Part shown: one piece after another, positions 1 to 9,750 of the stretch | Numbering within the stretch: the first letter of the stretch is position 1 | Layout: every line of letters starts with the position of its first letter | From: Pyxicephalus adspersus | Taxonomy: Eukaryota; Chordata; Amphibia; Anura; Pyxicephalidae | NCBI RefSeq assembly: GCF_032062135.1 | Contig: NC_092861.1 | Location: 144,857,770-144,921,769 of the forward strand | DNA: 64,000 bases | Reading direction: 5' to 3' | The notes under the pieces: generated by a model | What the model was told of the DNA's origin: nothing | The model's database searches: none | What the model saw: the letters and a program-made list of their open reading frames with translations, nothing else | Program-made: the position numbers and the translations under genes

Positions 1-75
1 ATCCACCCTGAATCACACTCGGGATGTCCACTGCGGGGGGGTTTCATGAGTCGGAATAACAGCCAGGGTGGGTAA
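1..75. repeat. Truncated GC-rich interspersed repeat
   Basis: The window opens inside a repeat. It contains a CACACTCGGG motif like that in the repeats at 8850-9066 and 47580-47682. Near its ends CCACCCTG and CAGGGTGG form an inverted pair. The left part lies outside the window, so neither class nor length can be given. Confidence 0.4.
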
Positions 76-284
76 AATGGATTGCAGAGCTTTGTGCCAC
101 TTATTGCTATATCCTGTGACTGTGTCTGTCACACTCCCAAGGTTTTTCATAGATCATAGTCTTCCAGATCAGCCATCTTTGACTATACCAAGTCTAATGG
201 CACCTTCGAATATTGTTGATTCTCCTGCAGGGCATCAGGACTGTCTTCTCCATGATCAATTACTTAAACAAAGACAATTTTTAT

Positions 285-715
285 TATTACTAATATTATA
301 GGGGATTTATATAGCGCCGACATATTACACAGCGATGTACATTAAATAGGGGTTGAAAATGACAGTCAGATACAGACATTGACATGGGGAGCAGAAAGCA
401 GCACACAATAGGAGGGGGGATATGGAATGGTGGGAAGTAGTGAGGGTTTTAAGAGATTGAAAGAGACGAGTAGGCAAGTTTGGAAAGATGGGTTTTAAAA
501 GCTATTTAAGTGAGCAGAAAGTAGGAGCAAGCTGAAAAAGATGAAGAAGACCATTCCAGAGAGTTGGGCAGCTCTAGAAAAGTCTTGGAGCTGTGGGTAT
601 GATGAGGTTATGAGTGAGGAAGTCATTAGTAGGTCATTGGAGGAGCAAAAAGAGCAGCTAGGGGGGTATTTTTTCATCAGGTGACAAAGGTAAGAGCTGT
701 GGGAATGAAAGGGGC
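285..715 (-). mobile_element. L2-like LINE, 5'-truncated 3' end
   Basis: This is the 3' end of a non-LTR retrotransposon on the minus strand. On the plus strand it begins with a remnant AT-rich tail, then the reverse complement of a typical L2-type 3' end (agcgccgacatattacacag), then the antisense of the reverse transcriptase C-terminus. The minus-strand frame at 495-677 reads SSNDLLMTSSLITSS and LQDFSRAAQLSG, which match in order the frame at 54724-55218. Frames are broken, so this is a dead copy. Related copies lie at 6555-7410, 31385-31950 and 54573-55200. The L2 name rests on the tail and on the family's known C-terminal pattern. Confidence 0.8.
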
Positions 716-2797
716 AAGAGCTGAAGGGAAGGGAAGCTGAAGGGAATTAAAGGCATAACCTTATTTAAAGGACCTCTCAAATCTATAGGTACCTAGAAAT
801 CAAACAATGCAGAGACTCTATACTGTATTTTGCCATATTATCTAACAAAGCCGTTATAATAATGATAACACCTAACATTAGAAGGCTTTAAATGTGCATC
901 AAATCCTCAGGGTCATTCACCCTTCATTGTGCATTATTAAGGCTCAGATGGGTCGATTAAAATTTAAATGGGCTTTTTTATAGCAGAACCAATAAGGTTT
1001 ACCCCTGTCAACTAGTTCCTAAGATCATCAGACCCCTGGTCATTACTGAAATTGATTGGAGTGCTTGAAATCCTTTTTTGTACTGGTTTTTGCCTGCAGT
1101 GGCATTGCAGGGACAGTTTTTCAGAAGCTTCACGTGATGTCTCATGGAAGTCTACCACTTCCATAGACTCCAGTAGGTCTGGTTTTCAATGCTTTTGCAA
1201 GTGGCCACAAATTCATTTCCCAGCAGTTTGTAGTACAACAGCAGGGAATCGGATATCTCATGATGCATTACGACCAATGCAAGCCAAACAGGAAAAAAAC
1301 CCAACCACAAGCTAACTGCTTGCAAATGTCAGAACCATTACTAAACACTCCTGGGTATCCATTGGTTGGAGTTGGAATGGTTAACAGAATGGTTGCCAAC
1401 TTCCCATCTAGACTAAGCTTTACACACCCTTGGTAATGTGCATTATGGTAAGGCCATTTGGATAAAAAAAAGGTAATTTCAGACCTTCAGTTGACAGCAG
1501 TGGTCTACTGCAGGCTCAAATGTGCCTCCAACTGCTCCTATTCAACAGAATAGAAGTGGTTGGGAACCACTTTGTGCATAAGTCTGCAGGTGGTTAGGGT
1601 GATGTTGTGGTGGATTGCAGTCACAGATTCCTGAATGTAACAGGTTCCTTCTGGCTGCCCTTCAATGGCCAGCTCCTTTCATTGCCTCGAATGCAACTTT
1701 ATTCAACTGCAACTCACTGCAGTCATAACAAGATTGCTTCCTTTTATCCATCAACTTCCTAAAAACTTCAACCGAAGTCAATCGCATGACACACAAGTCG
1801 ACTGCAGTTGGGGTTGAACTGTGGCTGGCCTAACAACTGTAGGGTAAAACCGCATAGTATTGAAGAGGGGCAGCAGCCTGCGCAGTTATCAACTGCAAGT
1901 ATAAAAGGGGCCCAAGCTGCCAATGAACCAGAATGGTGAAAAAAGGAGATATAGCACTTTTAAGAGGCAGTACGGTAGTGTGCCATACTTGTGAAGCACA
2001 TGGGTTGAAGGTACATTGGGCTAGTGTGCCAGGGCACCATTCCAAATGAATGGCACCCCAAAGAATGAATTCACCTAGCATACGTATGTTGGGTAACGTG
2101 AACCTCAAGGCAAGTGGAAATGGACCTGCAAGGAAATCTACCAATAAAAGAATGGGCCCATTGGGGCCTTCCTACTAAAACCCCCACTTGTAGAACAAGC
2201 AGAGGAACTTATTTGGGGCAAATCTTTGACTCCTGGGGAGTGGAGTTTTGTTCTCTTAAGAATTGAGACTTTTACCCGTAATAAGGGGTCATGTTTTAAA
2301 AAAAGTCATTCTAGAACAAGTGATTCTCTATATTCCATCCTATCTGTATTCTGAACAACATCTGAACAGAGATGAGCCTACAGAAACCATGACTCAACCT
2401 TCATGTATGAAAAGCCGTATAAGAAGATGTATAAATAACACGATACCTCTGTCTAGTTTTTACATTCCAGACAGGAATATCAACCCACACAGTCTTCATC
2501 TTGGTCAAACAAGCTCAAAAGACTTTTGTTGATCAAACAACCCGATACAGGTGTTTGTCAAAGGGTAAAACAAACACTTACTAGAGATTGTGCGGCTTAC
2601 AGTTACCATAAACTGGTCTTCTGGATGTCTAGTGCCACAGAAGTGACTACAACTCCCAGCGTGCTCAGCTCACTACAGTCTTTCTGATAAACAAATTGCT
2701 CTTCTTATAGTATATATATATTTTAATTTGTAATAAAGTAGGAAATTGTTGTCAGGTTTCTTTTTTGATGTGTGAGACAACAAAATTTAAGATATCT
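716..2797. other. Unassigned intergenic or intronic DNA
   Basis: I recognise no gene or repeat here. The open frames at 1052-1315 (+) and 1830-2144 (-) look like chance frames: no domain, no convincing splice sites and no family resemblance. A short (TA)n run lies near 2709-2720. Confidence 0.5.
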
Positions 2798-2805
2798 ATC
2801 TAGTT

Positions 2806-3372
2806 CAGTGTTTCCCAACCAGGTTTCCTCCAAAGGTTGCTTTGGGTTCATGGGTCAATTTGTGCCTCTTAGGTCGATTTAAGTGACATCAACACCCATC
2901 AGTAGAACGTCAACTAGGCGGGTTCCCGGGCTCGATCTTGTGGTCAGAAGTTCGGGCTGTTTCCACTATATAGAATATGATTATGCAGGTGTAGAATCAC
3001 TCTCTTCTGCACATCGCAGGAAGAATTGGGCTGGTATTTTATAGGGTCATTAAAAGAGATGTAAACCCAGATAAAAAAGCATTGGGTTCCTTTAGAGGCT
3101 GTGATGGGTTCTTCGAGCAATGAGAAATTTGTAGCTCTCGGATCACAGCCTCTGGAGGAACCCTATGGTTCTAGGAAACCCTGGTAGTAACCACTGACAA
3201 AATGATCTTTATCTATCTCTAAGGGTGACATTCTTCCCAATGGCCAGCAATGTAAAAGGAATTATTCCCACTGATCACCACACTAATGTACCGTGAGCTG
3301 CGGATATAGGAATTAAAGAAGATCTGAAAGGTTTTTCAAGGGTCCCCTTGGTAAAAAGGTTGAGAAACACTG
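2806..3372 (+). mobile_element. hAT-type non-autonomous DNA transposon, copy 1 of family A
   Basis: The ends are CAGTGTTTCCCAACC on the left and the inverse of CAGTGTTTCTCAACC on the right, so 14 of 15 bases pair as terminal inverted repeats. The flanks are ATCTAGTT (2798-2805) and ATCTAGAG (3373-3380), an 8-bp target duplication with two differences. Ends of the CAG...CTG type with 8-bp duplications are typical of hAT (Charlie-like) elements. The internal block at about 3225-3372 is shared with copies at 20031-20287 and, inverted, 23206-23462 and 62640-62905. There is no transposase frame. The internal inverted stretch at 3090-3185 is not shared with the shorter copies and may be a separate insertion. 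Confidence 0.75.
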
Positions 3373-3380
3373 ATCTAGAG

Positions 3381-3726
3381 CAGCCATCGCCAACCTTTTT
3401 GTTCCTGCAAACCACTAAGATTACCGGCTCCTGACTGTGCATGCGCGGGAGCCAGTTGTCAATCAAAGGGGAGGAACCTCCCCATAGAGACATCATAATG
3501 ACATAACCCCGCCCACTCTGCCATTGCAGATCTGAGTCTGTGATGGGAGAGTGGGCTGGTTGCGTGCACCTCCCTGAGCCTGGATACTGCTCGGGTGACG
3601 TAGTCTGTGGCTCTGGCCGGTGCGTCCCCCCAAACAGGGTCCTTTTCCTGACCCCGCTTGAGGGTGCACCAACCAGAGCTGCGGGCCCCCAAATTCTTCT
3701 CATGGACCACTGGTTGGCGACCGCTG
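3381..3726. mobile_element. hAT-type non-autonomous DNA transposon, family B
   Basis: The left end is CAGCCATCGCCAACC. The right end is the inverse of CAGCGGTCGCCAACC, so 13 of 15 bases match. The element is flanked by a perfect 8-bp duplication ATCTAGAG at 3373-3380 and 3727-3734, the strongest possible sign of a bounded hAT insertion. The interior is GC-rich and open in several frames (3275-3703 minus, 3540-3821 plus), but these frames have no transposase motifs and are incidental. About 200 bp of the interior resembles the interiors of the elements at 4040-4458 and 36135-37148, although the termini differ. Confidence 0.8.
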
Positions 3727-3896
3727 ATCTAGAGGATGGAACTCTTCTATTAAAGTGTTGTTGGTGGAATGTCCCTCTGTGCAGAAAATTTTGGGTTGTG
3801 ACTAAGATGAAATGGAGTTGAGTAAGAATGATGGGTTCTTATTAACTGTGATAAACAGACATTACAAGTAGCAGGCAGCTATGAAAGTGGAACAAA

Positions 3897-3921
3897 CCCC
3901 CCCCCCCCAAAAAAAAAAAAA
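3897..3921. repeat. Poly-C followed by poly-A run
   Basis: A homopolymer run of C passes directly into a run of A between the hAT elements. Runs like this are length-variable and prone to assembly error. Confidence 0.85.
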
Positions 3922-4039
3922 TTGGCCAGGCAGAATCTTTATTACGATGGGCCTTCTGCCTGATCGCAATTTGTTCCAGTGTTATCCTTTTTCAGTTCCT
4001 GTATATCAGAGTTCAGAGTAGAAGTGGGGGAAGCAGAAC

Positions 4040-4458
4040 CAGGGGTGTGATGGGGCGGGCACAGGTCAGAACATCTTGCCCTCACTTTTTTCAGGAATGG
4101 GCACGCGTGCCCACTCCCTTTTTTGCAAAGAATTCTTTGATGGTCAATGGCTCTGACTGGTCCTCCCCCTGCAGGGTTAGGAGAAGAACTCTGCTCGGGG
4201 GGGGGGGGGGGGTACCGGCCGTGGCCATGTCTGCCATAAGGAATTGCAGGCTCAGGGCGTTGAGCGGGTTGTCTCTCTGAACACAACCCACCCACTCCCC
4301 AGATCTGGCTCAGACCTGCGATGGGAGAGTGGGCGGGTTCTGGTATCATGACGTCACTATGGGGGAAGTTTGAGTGACGTATAGGCAGGGGTGTAGTGGA
4401 GAGGGCACGTCATGTATCGTACTGTCCCCCCTCTTATTTTTTTACAAATACACCCCTG
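4040..4458. mobile_element. hAT-type non-autonomous DNA transposon, family C
   Basis: It starts CAGGGGTGTG and ends TACACCCCTG, an inverted pair with one mismatch. The 8-bp flanks are AGCAGAAC (4032-4039) and AGCAGCAC (4459-4466), matching at 7 of 8. A second CAGGGGTGTAG motif at 4386 is a subterminal repeat. The body is the inverse of most of 36823-37148, so two family members lie 32 kb apart in opposite orientation. A run of 16 G at 4197-4212 lies inside. The frames at 3942-4349 (-) and 4047-4280 (+) are incidental to the GC-rich body. Confidence 0.75.
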
Positions 4459-4730
4459 AGCAGCACACTGAGTCAATCAGCTCAACTCATCAGTGCTAAC
4501 AGGAAGCATACTGATAGTAGGAGAATGTCTGAGAGATGGGCTCATAAATTTTCTGCTCCACTGTCTAACCATAGGCTGGACTGGGACTGGAGTGACCTGG
4601 GCCTAGAGTAAGTGGGTGGAATGCTGCTGAATGATGGGGGCAAATCTCTGGGTGAAAAAAAAGTCTTAACAATATATTCCTTCCGCCATTGTTTAAAAGT
4701 ATGTGCTCAAATATTCAATTAATCCCTCCT

Positions 4731-4777
4731 GTGGCTACAATTCATGATCTGTTCAGAATGTCTGCATTTGTAGCCAC
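4731..4777. repeat. 47-bp hairpin repeat, copy 1
   Basis: The segment begins GTGGCTACAA and ends TTGTAGCCAC, a perfect 10-bp inverted repeat around a 27-bp centre. A second copy of equal length is at 6223-6269, and the flanks are also partly similar (tatagagagctgaa versus tatagagctgaga), so the full repeat is probably about 100 bp. The class is unknown. Confidence 0.55.
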
Positions 4778-4847
4778 CCTGTTGTTCTATAGAGAGCTGA
4801 AGCAGCAGATGTAACCTCCTTACCCATGCGATACAAAAGGGATCTGA

Positions 4848-5053
4848 TTTATTAAAGCTCTCCAAGGCTGGAAAGAATATACACTTTTATCAGTGATGGA
4901 TCAGGATGACCCAGCAAATGGATGGATCTAGTCCAGGATTCAGTAATTTGCTAGCAAATACCAAATGACTTTGAAGAAATTCCTTCCAGGTTTGCTGGAT
5001 CACTCAGCTTCACTGATGAAAATGTATCCTCTTAATCCTTGGAGAGCTTAAAT
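4848..5053. mobile_element. Palindromic MITE (TTTATTAAAGCTCTCC family), copy 1
   Basis: The left arm starts TGATTTATTAAAGCTCTCC and the right arm ends with the matching inverse (ggagagcttaaataaat). The arms continue inwards: 'cacttttatcagtga' pairs with 'tcactgatgaaaatg', and 'gacccagcaaatgg' pairs imperfectly with 'ccaggtttgctggatc'. The whole unit could therefore fold into one long hairpin. Other members are at 13421-13644, 20466-20654, 24930-25075, 25165-25258 and 44798-44967. It has no coding capacity. Confidence 0.75.
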
Positions 5054-6222
5054 AAATACATAAATAAATGCAGGGAATCATGGGGAATGGAGTTTTGCTA
5101 TAGGCAGGAAGATGAAATTGCAGCCACTCTGCTGCCCTCTAATGGTTAGCCAGAAATAGTGACAACCAACAACAGCCTCTGCACAGACTGGCAGCATAAA
5201 CCAACCAAGTCAGAACACATTAAGAATATATATAAATTTTTTGCATGATCTTTAATAATTTTTAACATGAGGAATGTGGCTTTAGATTTAAAGGAAACAT
5301 CTGGTTTTGGTAAATGATGCTGCCCATCAGAGTGAGGGCATCTAGTGGCAGAAAAAAGTATTGCAGGCAAAATCTCTGGATTTAATGTATATACCACAGC
5401 AAAACCTGATTATGTATCTGTATCTTTTAATAGACTATTAATTTTCATCTTATTATTTTTGTCCAGGGTTTGATTTTAAAGATATTGGAACTTTGGTGGG
5501 TTGGCTATACCATAGAATACACACAAAAGAATACCATCACAGGCTACTGGCCTGGGAGTGCCATCTTGGTATTGGGTAGGTTTACATTTCTTTTACACTT
5601 TGTATGTTTCTCCAAGCATTAATAATATATAATAAGTTTAGCAGCTATACAACAATTTGTCAGGGCTTAGCAAATATGTGAGAATCAATGTACAAAGGTG
5701 AGTCATTGTATAATGTCTGGGTGAATCCTAGGAGTTATTTGCTCAGCAGAATTAAAAAAAACTGGTTCTTAACATTTCATAATAAACTCCTGTTGCGGGG
5801 AATGCATTTGTTGTGACACCAAACTCTGTTTTATCTTCTGAAATCATGCAAAATAGAAACTTGATTTCTGATAATAAACTGTATGCAGAATGCTCAATAT
5901 ATCATGTTTGTAAAGAAGAAGTGGAGGCTTTAAAAATTCATAGCTAATGGTACATTGAATAAGAAGGTAATTTTTAATATCAATAGGTATATATGAACCT
6001 GAACAGTGATCTTCAATAAAATACTCCTTTTTTGTTATCATGCTGTTTATACTGATGTAGGTACAGCAACCATCCTCATATAATATTCTGTGATAAGAAA
6101 TTTAGCTACAAGGTCGTACAGCTACAAAAACCACACCACAAAATAAACACAACTGTATGCACAAAAAAGTTCCTAATAAATCCCTTTTATCCTGTGCAGG
6201 GATTTACAAATCCTTAATGCTT
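5054..6222. other. Unassigned AT-rich DNA
   Basis: I see no gene, no recognisable repeat and no convincing exon in this stretch. The open frames at 5146-5397 and 5844-6041 (both minus) have no motif and no splice-like boundaries. Confidence 0.5.
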
Positions 6223-6269
6223 GTGGCTACAATTCATGCTCCATTCAGAATGTCTGCATTTGTAGCCAC
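6223..6269. repeat. 47-bp hairpin repeat, copy 2
   Basis: It has the same GTGGCTACAA / TTGTAGCCAC ends, length and central GAATGTCTGCA motif as 4731-4777, in the same orientation. Confidence 0.55.
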
Positions 6270-6554
6270 CTCAATGTGCTGTATAGAGCTGAGACTGCAA
6301 GTTTGACACCCCATTAGGTTGGCCTATTTTTTTTTTTAGATAAACCATAGTACAACTTTAGTTTGCCCAAGCTGTGCATCATAAACAATTATTGCAGATT
6401 CATTGTCCTTTATACACTTTTCCTTTCTCCTTTTTATTGTTATTATTATTTTAATTAATAATAAACAGGATTTATGTAGCTGCCCAGAAGAGCTTACATT
6501 CATATTTTGCATGTCATTGCCCTGGACCATCTGATGGTGGAAATGGTGGACCAC

Positions 6555-7410
6555 AATATTATTATTGATAACATTTATTTACAAAGCGCCAACATATTAC
6601 ACAGCACTGTACAAAATATTGGTTGCAGATGACTAACCAAGGAAGGAAGTGCCAGCATATCATGCAGCACAGTACAATAAATTGGGGGTTGCAGATGATA
6701 ATTCTTCATAATGACAAATGAAGACTCTGGAGAAAGAAAGGACCCTGGTCAACAAAGCTTACAGTCTAAGAGGTAGGGAAGAGTAGTACACAGTACGGGG
6801 TTATGGGATGGTGGCTAATCAGGGATGGGTTAGGAGGCAGATGAAGAAGAGTGGGATTACATTTGTTTAAGGAGTTTAAGGAGTACATTTGATATGGACT
6901 GTGTAGAAAGACTTCCAGAGAGAGGGGGCAGCTATAGGGAAGTCTTGGAGTTGTACACGGGAAGAGGTTTTGAGTGAGAAAGCAAAGCACAGTAACAGGT
7001 ATGCAAAATTGAAATGGTTGGTTTTGATGGCTCTTTTAAATGTGGAAGAAGGAGCAAGCGAGTAAGTGAGGAAGAGAGTTCCAGAGATAGGGGGGAGCAC
7101 TCTTGAAGTTGAGCATGTGATGAGGTTATGAGTGAGGAAGTCATTAGTAAGTCATTGGGGAATGGAGAGGGTGGCTACGGGGTATTTGTGTATCAGGTCA
7201 GAAATATATATGGGACAAGAGCTATGGAGGGTTTTAAAAGCAAAGCATAGAGACTTCAATATGACTGTTGGGTGAAATGGAAGCCAGTTAAGGAGGGATT
7301 GCAGCACTCATGATAGATTGTAGAGGTGAGGGTCTGGTTAGTGGAAGATCAGAGAAGAGGATGTTGCAGTATGGTCTCTGGGGACAGGGTGTGCTGTTGG
7401 ATAAAGATCC
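6555..7410 (-). mobile_element. L2-like LINE 3' end, copy 2, interrupted by the assembly gap
   Basis: The plus strand begins with a short ATT tract, then the reverse complement of the L2-type tail (gcgccaacatattacacagc). Antisense reverse transcriptase C-terminal sequence follows. Minus-strand frames read MTSSLITSSHAQLQE and, further upstream in the element, LPLTRPSPLQSIMSAA, equivalent to LPLTLLSPLQSIMNAA in the plus-strand copy at 31385-31950. The 3' region at 6555-6700 is partly duplicated. Frames are broken. The element probably continued towards the gap, so its length is unknown. Confidence 0.78.
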
Positions 7411-7509
7411 TGGGCTCCCTTCAGTCAACAAGGAAAGTAGAAGGTGTTCTTTAAGCTCTCCACACCTGTGGCTCTTTACAGGTGCAATACAGCAAGTGGG
7501 GTGACAGAT

Positions 7510-8402
7510 NNNNNNNNNNNNNNNNNNNNNNNNNNNNNNNNNNNNNNNNNNNNNNNNNNNNNNNNNNNNNNNNNNNNNNNNNNNNNNNNNNNNNNNNNNN
7601 NNNNNNNNNNNNNNNNNNNNNNNNNNNNNNNNNNNNNNNNNNNNNNNNNNNNNNNNNNNNNNNNNNNNNNNNNNNNNNNNNNNNNNNNNNNNNNNNNNNN
7701 NNNNNNNNNNNNNNNNNNNNNNNNNNNNNNNNNNNNNNNNNNNNNNNNNNNNNNNNNNNNNNNNNNNNNNNNNNNNNNNNNNNNNNNNNNNNNNNNNNNN
7801 NNNNNNNNNNNNNNNNNNNNNNNNNNNNNNNNNNNNNNNNNNNNNNNNNNNNNNNNNNNNNNNNNNNNNNNNNNNNNNNNNNNNNNNNNNNNNNNNNNNN
7901 NNNNNNNNNNNNNNNNNNNNNNNNNNNNNNNNNNNNNNNNNNNNNNNNNNNNNNNNNNNNNNNNNNNNNNNNNNNNNNNNNNNNNNNNNNNNNNNNNNNN
8001 NNNNNNNNNNNNNNNNNNNNNNNNNNNNNNNNNNNNNNNNNNNNNNNNNNNNNNNNNNNNNNNNNNNNNNNNNNNNNNNNNNNNNNNNNNNNNNNNNNNN
8101 NNNNNNNNNNNNNNNNNNNNNNNNNNNNNNNNNNNNNNNNNNNNNNNNNNNNNNNNNNNNNNNNNNNNNNNNNNNNNNNNNNNNNNNNNNNNNNNNNNNN
8201 NNNNNNNNNNNNNNNNNNNNNNNNNNNNNNNNNNNNNNNNNNNNNNNNNNNNNNNNNNNNNNNNNNNNNNNNNNNNNNNNNNNNNNNNNNNNNNNNNNNN
8301 NNNNNNNNNNNNNNNNNNNNNNNNNNNNNNNNNNNNNNNNNNNNNNNNNNNNNNNNNNNNNNNNNNNNNNNNNNNNNNNNNNNNNNNNNNNNNNNNNNNN
8401 NN
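7510..8402. other. Assembly gap (893 N)
   Basis: The stretch is a continuous run of N. All apparent long frames across it are artefacts of translating N. The gap follows an L2-like LINE, so unresolved repeat sequence is a likely cause. Confidence 1.
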
Positions 8403-8849
8403 GGGGCATTACCTTTTAGGAAGGACAGAGAGATGAGGAAAGTTTTTCCCACCCGCCTGCCCTTTATTGGGTACAGGGTTGGAATGGAGGGGTGAGATCT
8501 TCAAGGGAATGTGTTATTTTGGTGATGGTATCAGTGGTGGGAGATCCAATGTTGGTGTGAATTCTCCTGGATGTCGTGGGAAAAGCAATGGTTAGAATAT
8601 TGAAGGGGTAGGGACTGCAAATAATTGGTAACATCGTTCCTGAGCTGGGGTTTGGATGCTGGGGGCATAAATATCATGGTGGCTCAGATCCCTGATGGGT
8701 AATGGGAGAAGGCTCCTGAGGACCAGTAACCAGGGAAGGAAGTGTTCTTCAGGATATAGTTAGTTGGTATGTTAGTGTTATCTTTATAGGTTCATTTACT
8801 GTTAATGTATGTTAGGATTGTTGCTATGGTTATTTATCCTTATTGTTAT
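8403..8849. other. Unassigned G-rich stretch after the gap
   Basis: The plus strand is purine-rich with many GG runs, as in the antisense LINE sequence before the gap, but I cannot match it to a specific part of the element. No coding frame is supported. Confidence 0.35.
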
Positions 8850-9066
8850 TTATTTAGCCCCCCAAGTGGTAATCACGAGTGTGGCTCGGGGTAAAAAAAT
8901 CTGCTGAAAGCAGTAACTCTGAGCCACACTCGGGGTAACTAAAAACATAAAAATAAACAATTACAAGGTCCCATCGGTGTCTTCCAGTGTCCTGCCCGTC
9001 TGTGTCTGTCCTCTGGCCGCATCCTCTTCCTCTGATCTGTTCCCCGGCGAGTGCGCTGATGTTCAC
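8850..9066. repeat. GC-rich interspersed repeat with GAGTGTGGCTCGGGG motif
   Basis: GAGTGTGGCTCGGGG at about 8878 and its inverse near 8920 (gagccacactcggggt) form a hairpin at the left end. The rest is GC-rich. The motif recurs at 47596-47612 and partly at 15-24, so this is a dispersed repeat. Its class is not evident. Confidence 0.5.
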
Positions 9067-9290
9067 TAAGTTTAGTAAATGTGGTACAATTCAGCTGACT
9101 TAGCCATCCAATCATGTGCAAGAAAAAATTCTGTTTTTTAAATATCTATGCATGTGATTGGGTATTCTTTTTAAAGAATAGCCAATCACCACTTTTACTA
9201 AACTATGCAAATTATCCCTTGCTAGTTAATATTTGAACTTGTTAAGTGAAAATCCCTTATAGTAAATTAGTCACTTTGGCTTTGTAAAAA
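9061..9290. mobile_element. MITE of the 'agtttagtaaatg' family, copy 1
   Basis: The left portion (cactaagtttagtaaatgtgg) and the right portion (ccacttttactaaactatg) are inversely related around 'catccaatcatgtgca' and 'tgcatgtgattgggt', giving a long imperfect palindrome. Closely similar sequence recurs at 9356-9750 and 33800-34004. Confidence 0.5.
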
Positions 9291-9355
9291 CTGAGCTCAG
9301 CTCTTTGAGGGCTCGTGAATGTAATCTATTTAGCCATGTGCTTTATATACATTGA

Positions 9356-9468
9356 GGTGATTTACTAAAGGTATTAATAGTAGGGATTGTAAGCCCCTTG
9401 ACAGTTAGTGACATGACTATGGACTTTGTAAAGCGCTGCGTAATATGTTGGTGCTATATAAATACTGT

Positions 9469-9504
<36 letters not shown>

Positions 9505-9750
9505 GACTTGTTCACGTACCATGGTCAATTGTAAGGGAGTTTTCACTGAGCTTAGTAAATGCAAGGAAAGTTCAGTTTGCAAAACACACGCAATCTTGTA
9601 CAAGCAAAATAAAAAAATGCATTTTTTGCTTACACGTTATTGGATGGTTGAAGTCAGCAGGGCTTAATCTTGTTTATACGAAACATCCTTTACAAGGAAA
9701 TAATTCACTTTGCTAAGTAAACAGTTCATATTCATTTGTAAATCAACCCC
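9356..9750. mobile_element. MITE of the same family, copy 2, with nested LINE tail
   Basis: It starts GGTGATTTACTAAAGG and ends TTGTAAATCAACCCC, an imperfect inverted pair. The internal text 'gcttagtaaatg' and 'attggatggttgaagtcag' matches the other copies. The left half is interrupted by the L2-like tail at 9383-9504, so the LINE insertion is the younger event. Confidence 0.5.
9383..9504 (+). mobile_element. Short L2-like LINE tail ending in (AAT)n
   Basis: It runs from attgtaagccccttgacag through the tail AAGCGCTGCGTAATATGTTG to (AAT)n at 9471-9504. It is the 3' end of the same LINE family, heavily 5'-truncated, or a SINE sharing that tail. TAATAG occurs on both sides and may be the target duplication. 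Confidence 0.7.

Noticed and set aside
3275..4349. Overlapping plus and minus frames of 77-142 codons
   Set aside because: They lie within GC-rich hAT elements and in the DNA between them, and show no transposase motifs.
7288..8495. Several open frames of 330-373 codons
   Set aside because: They consist almost entirely of N from the assembly gap and carry no sequence information.
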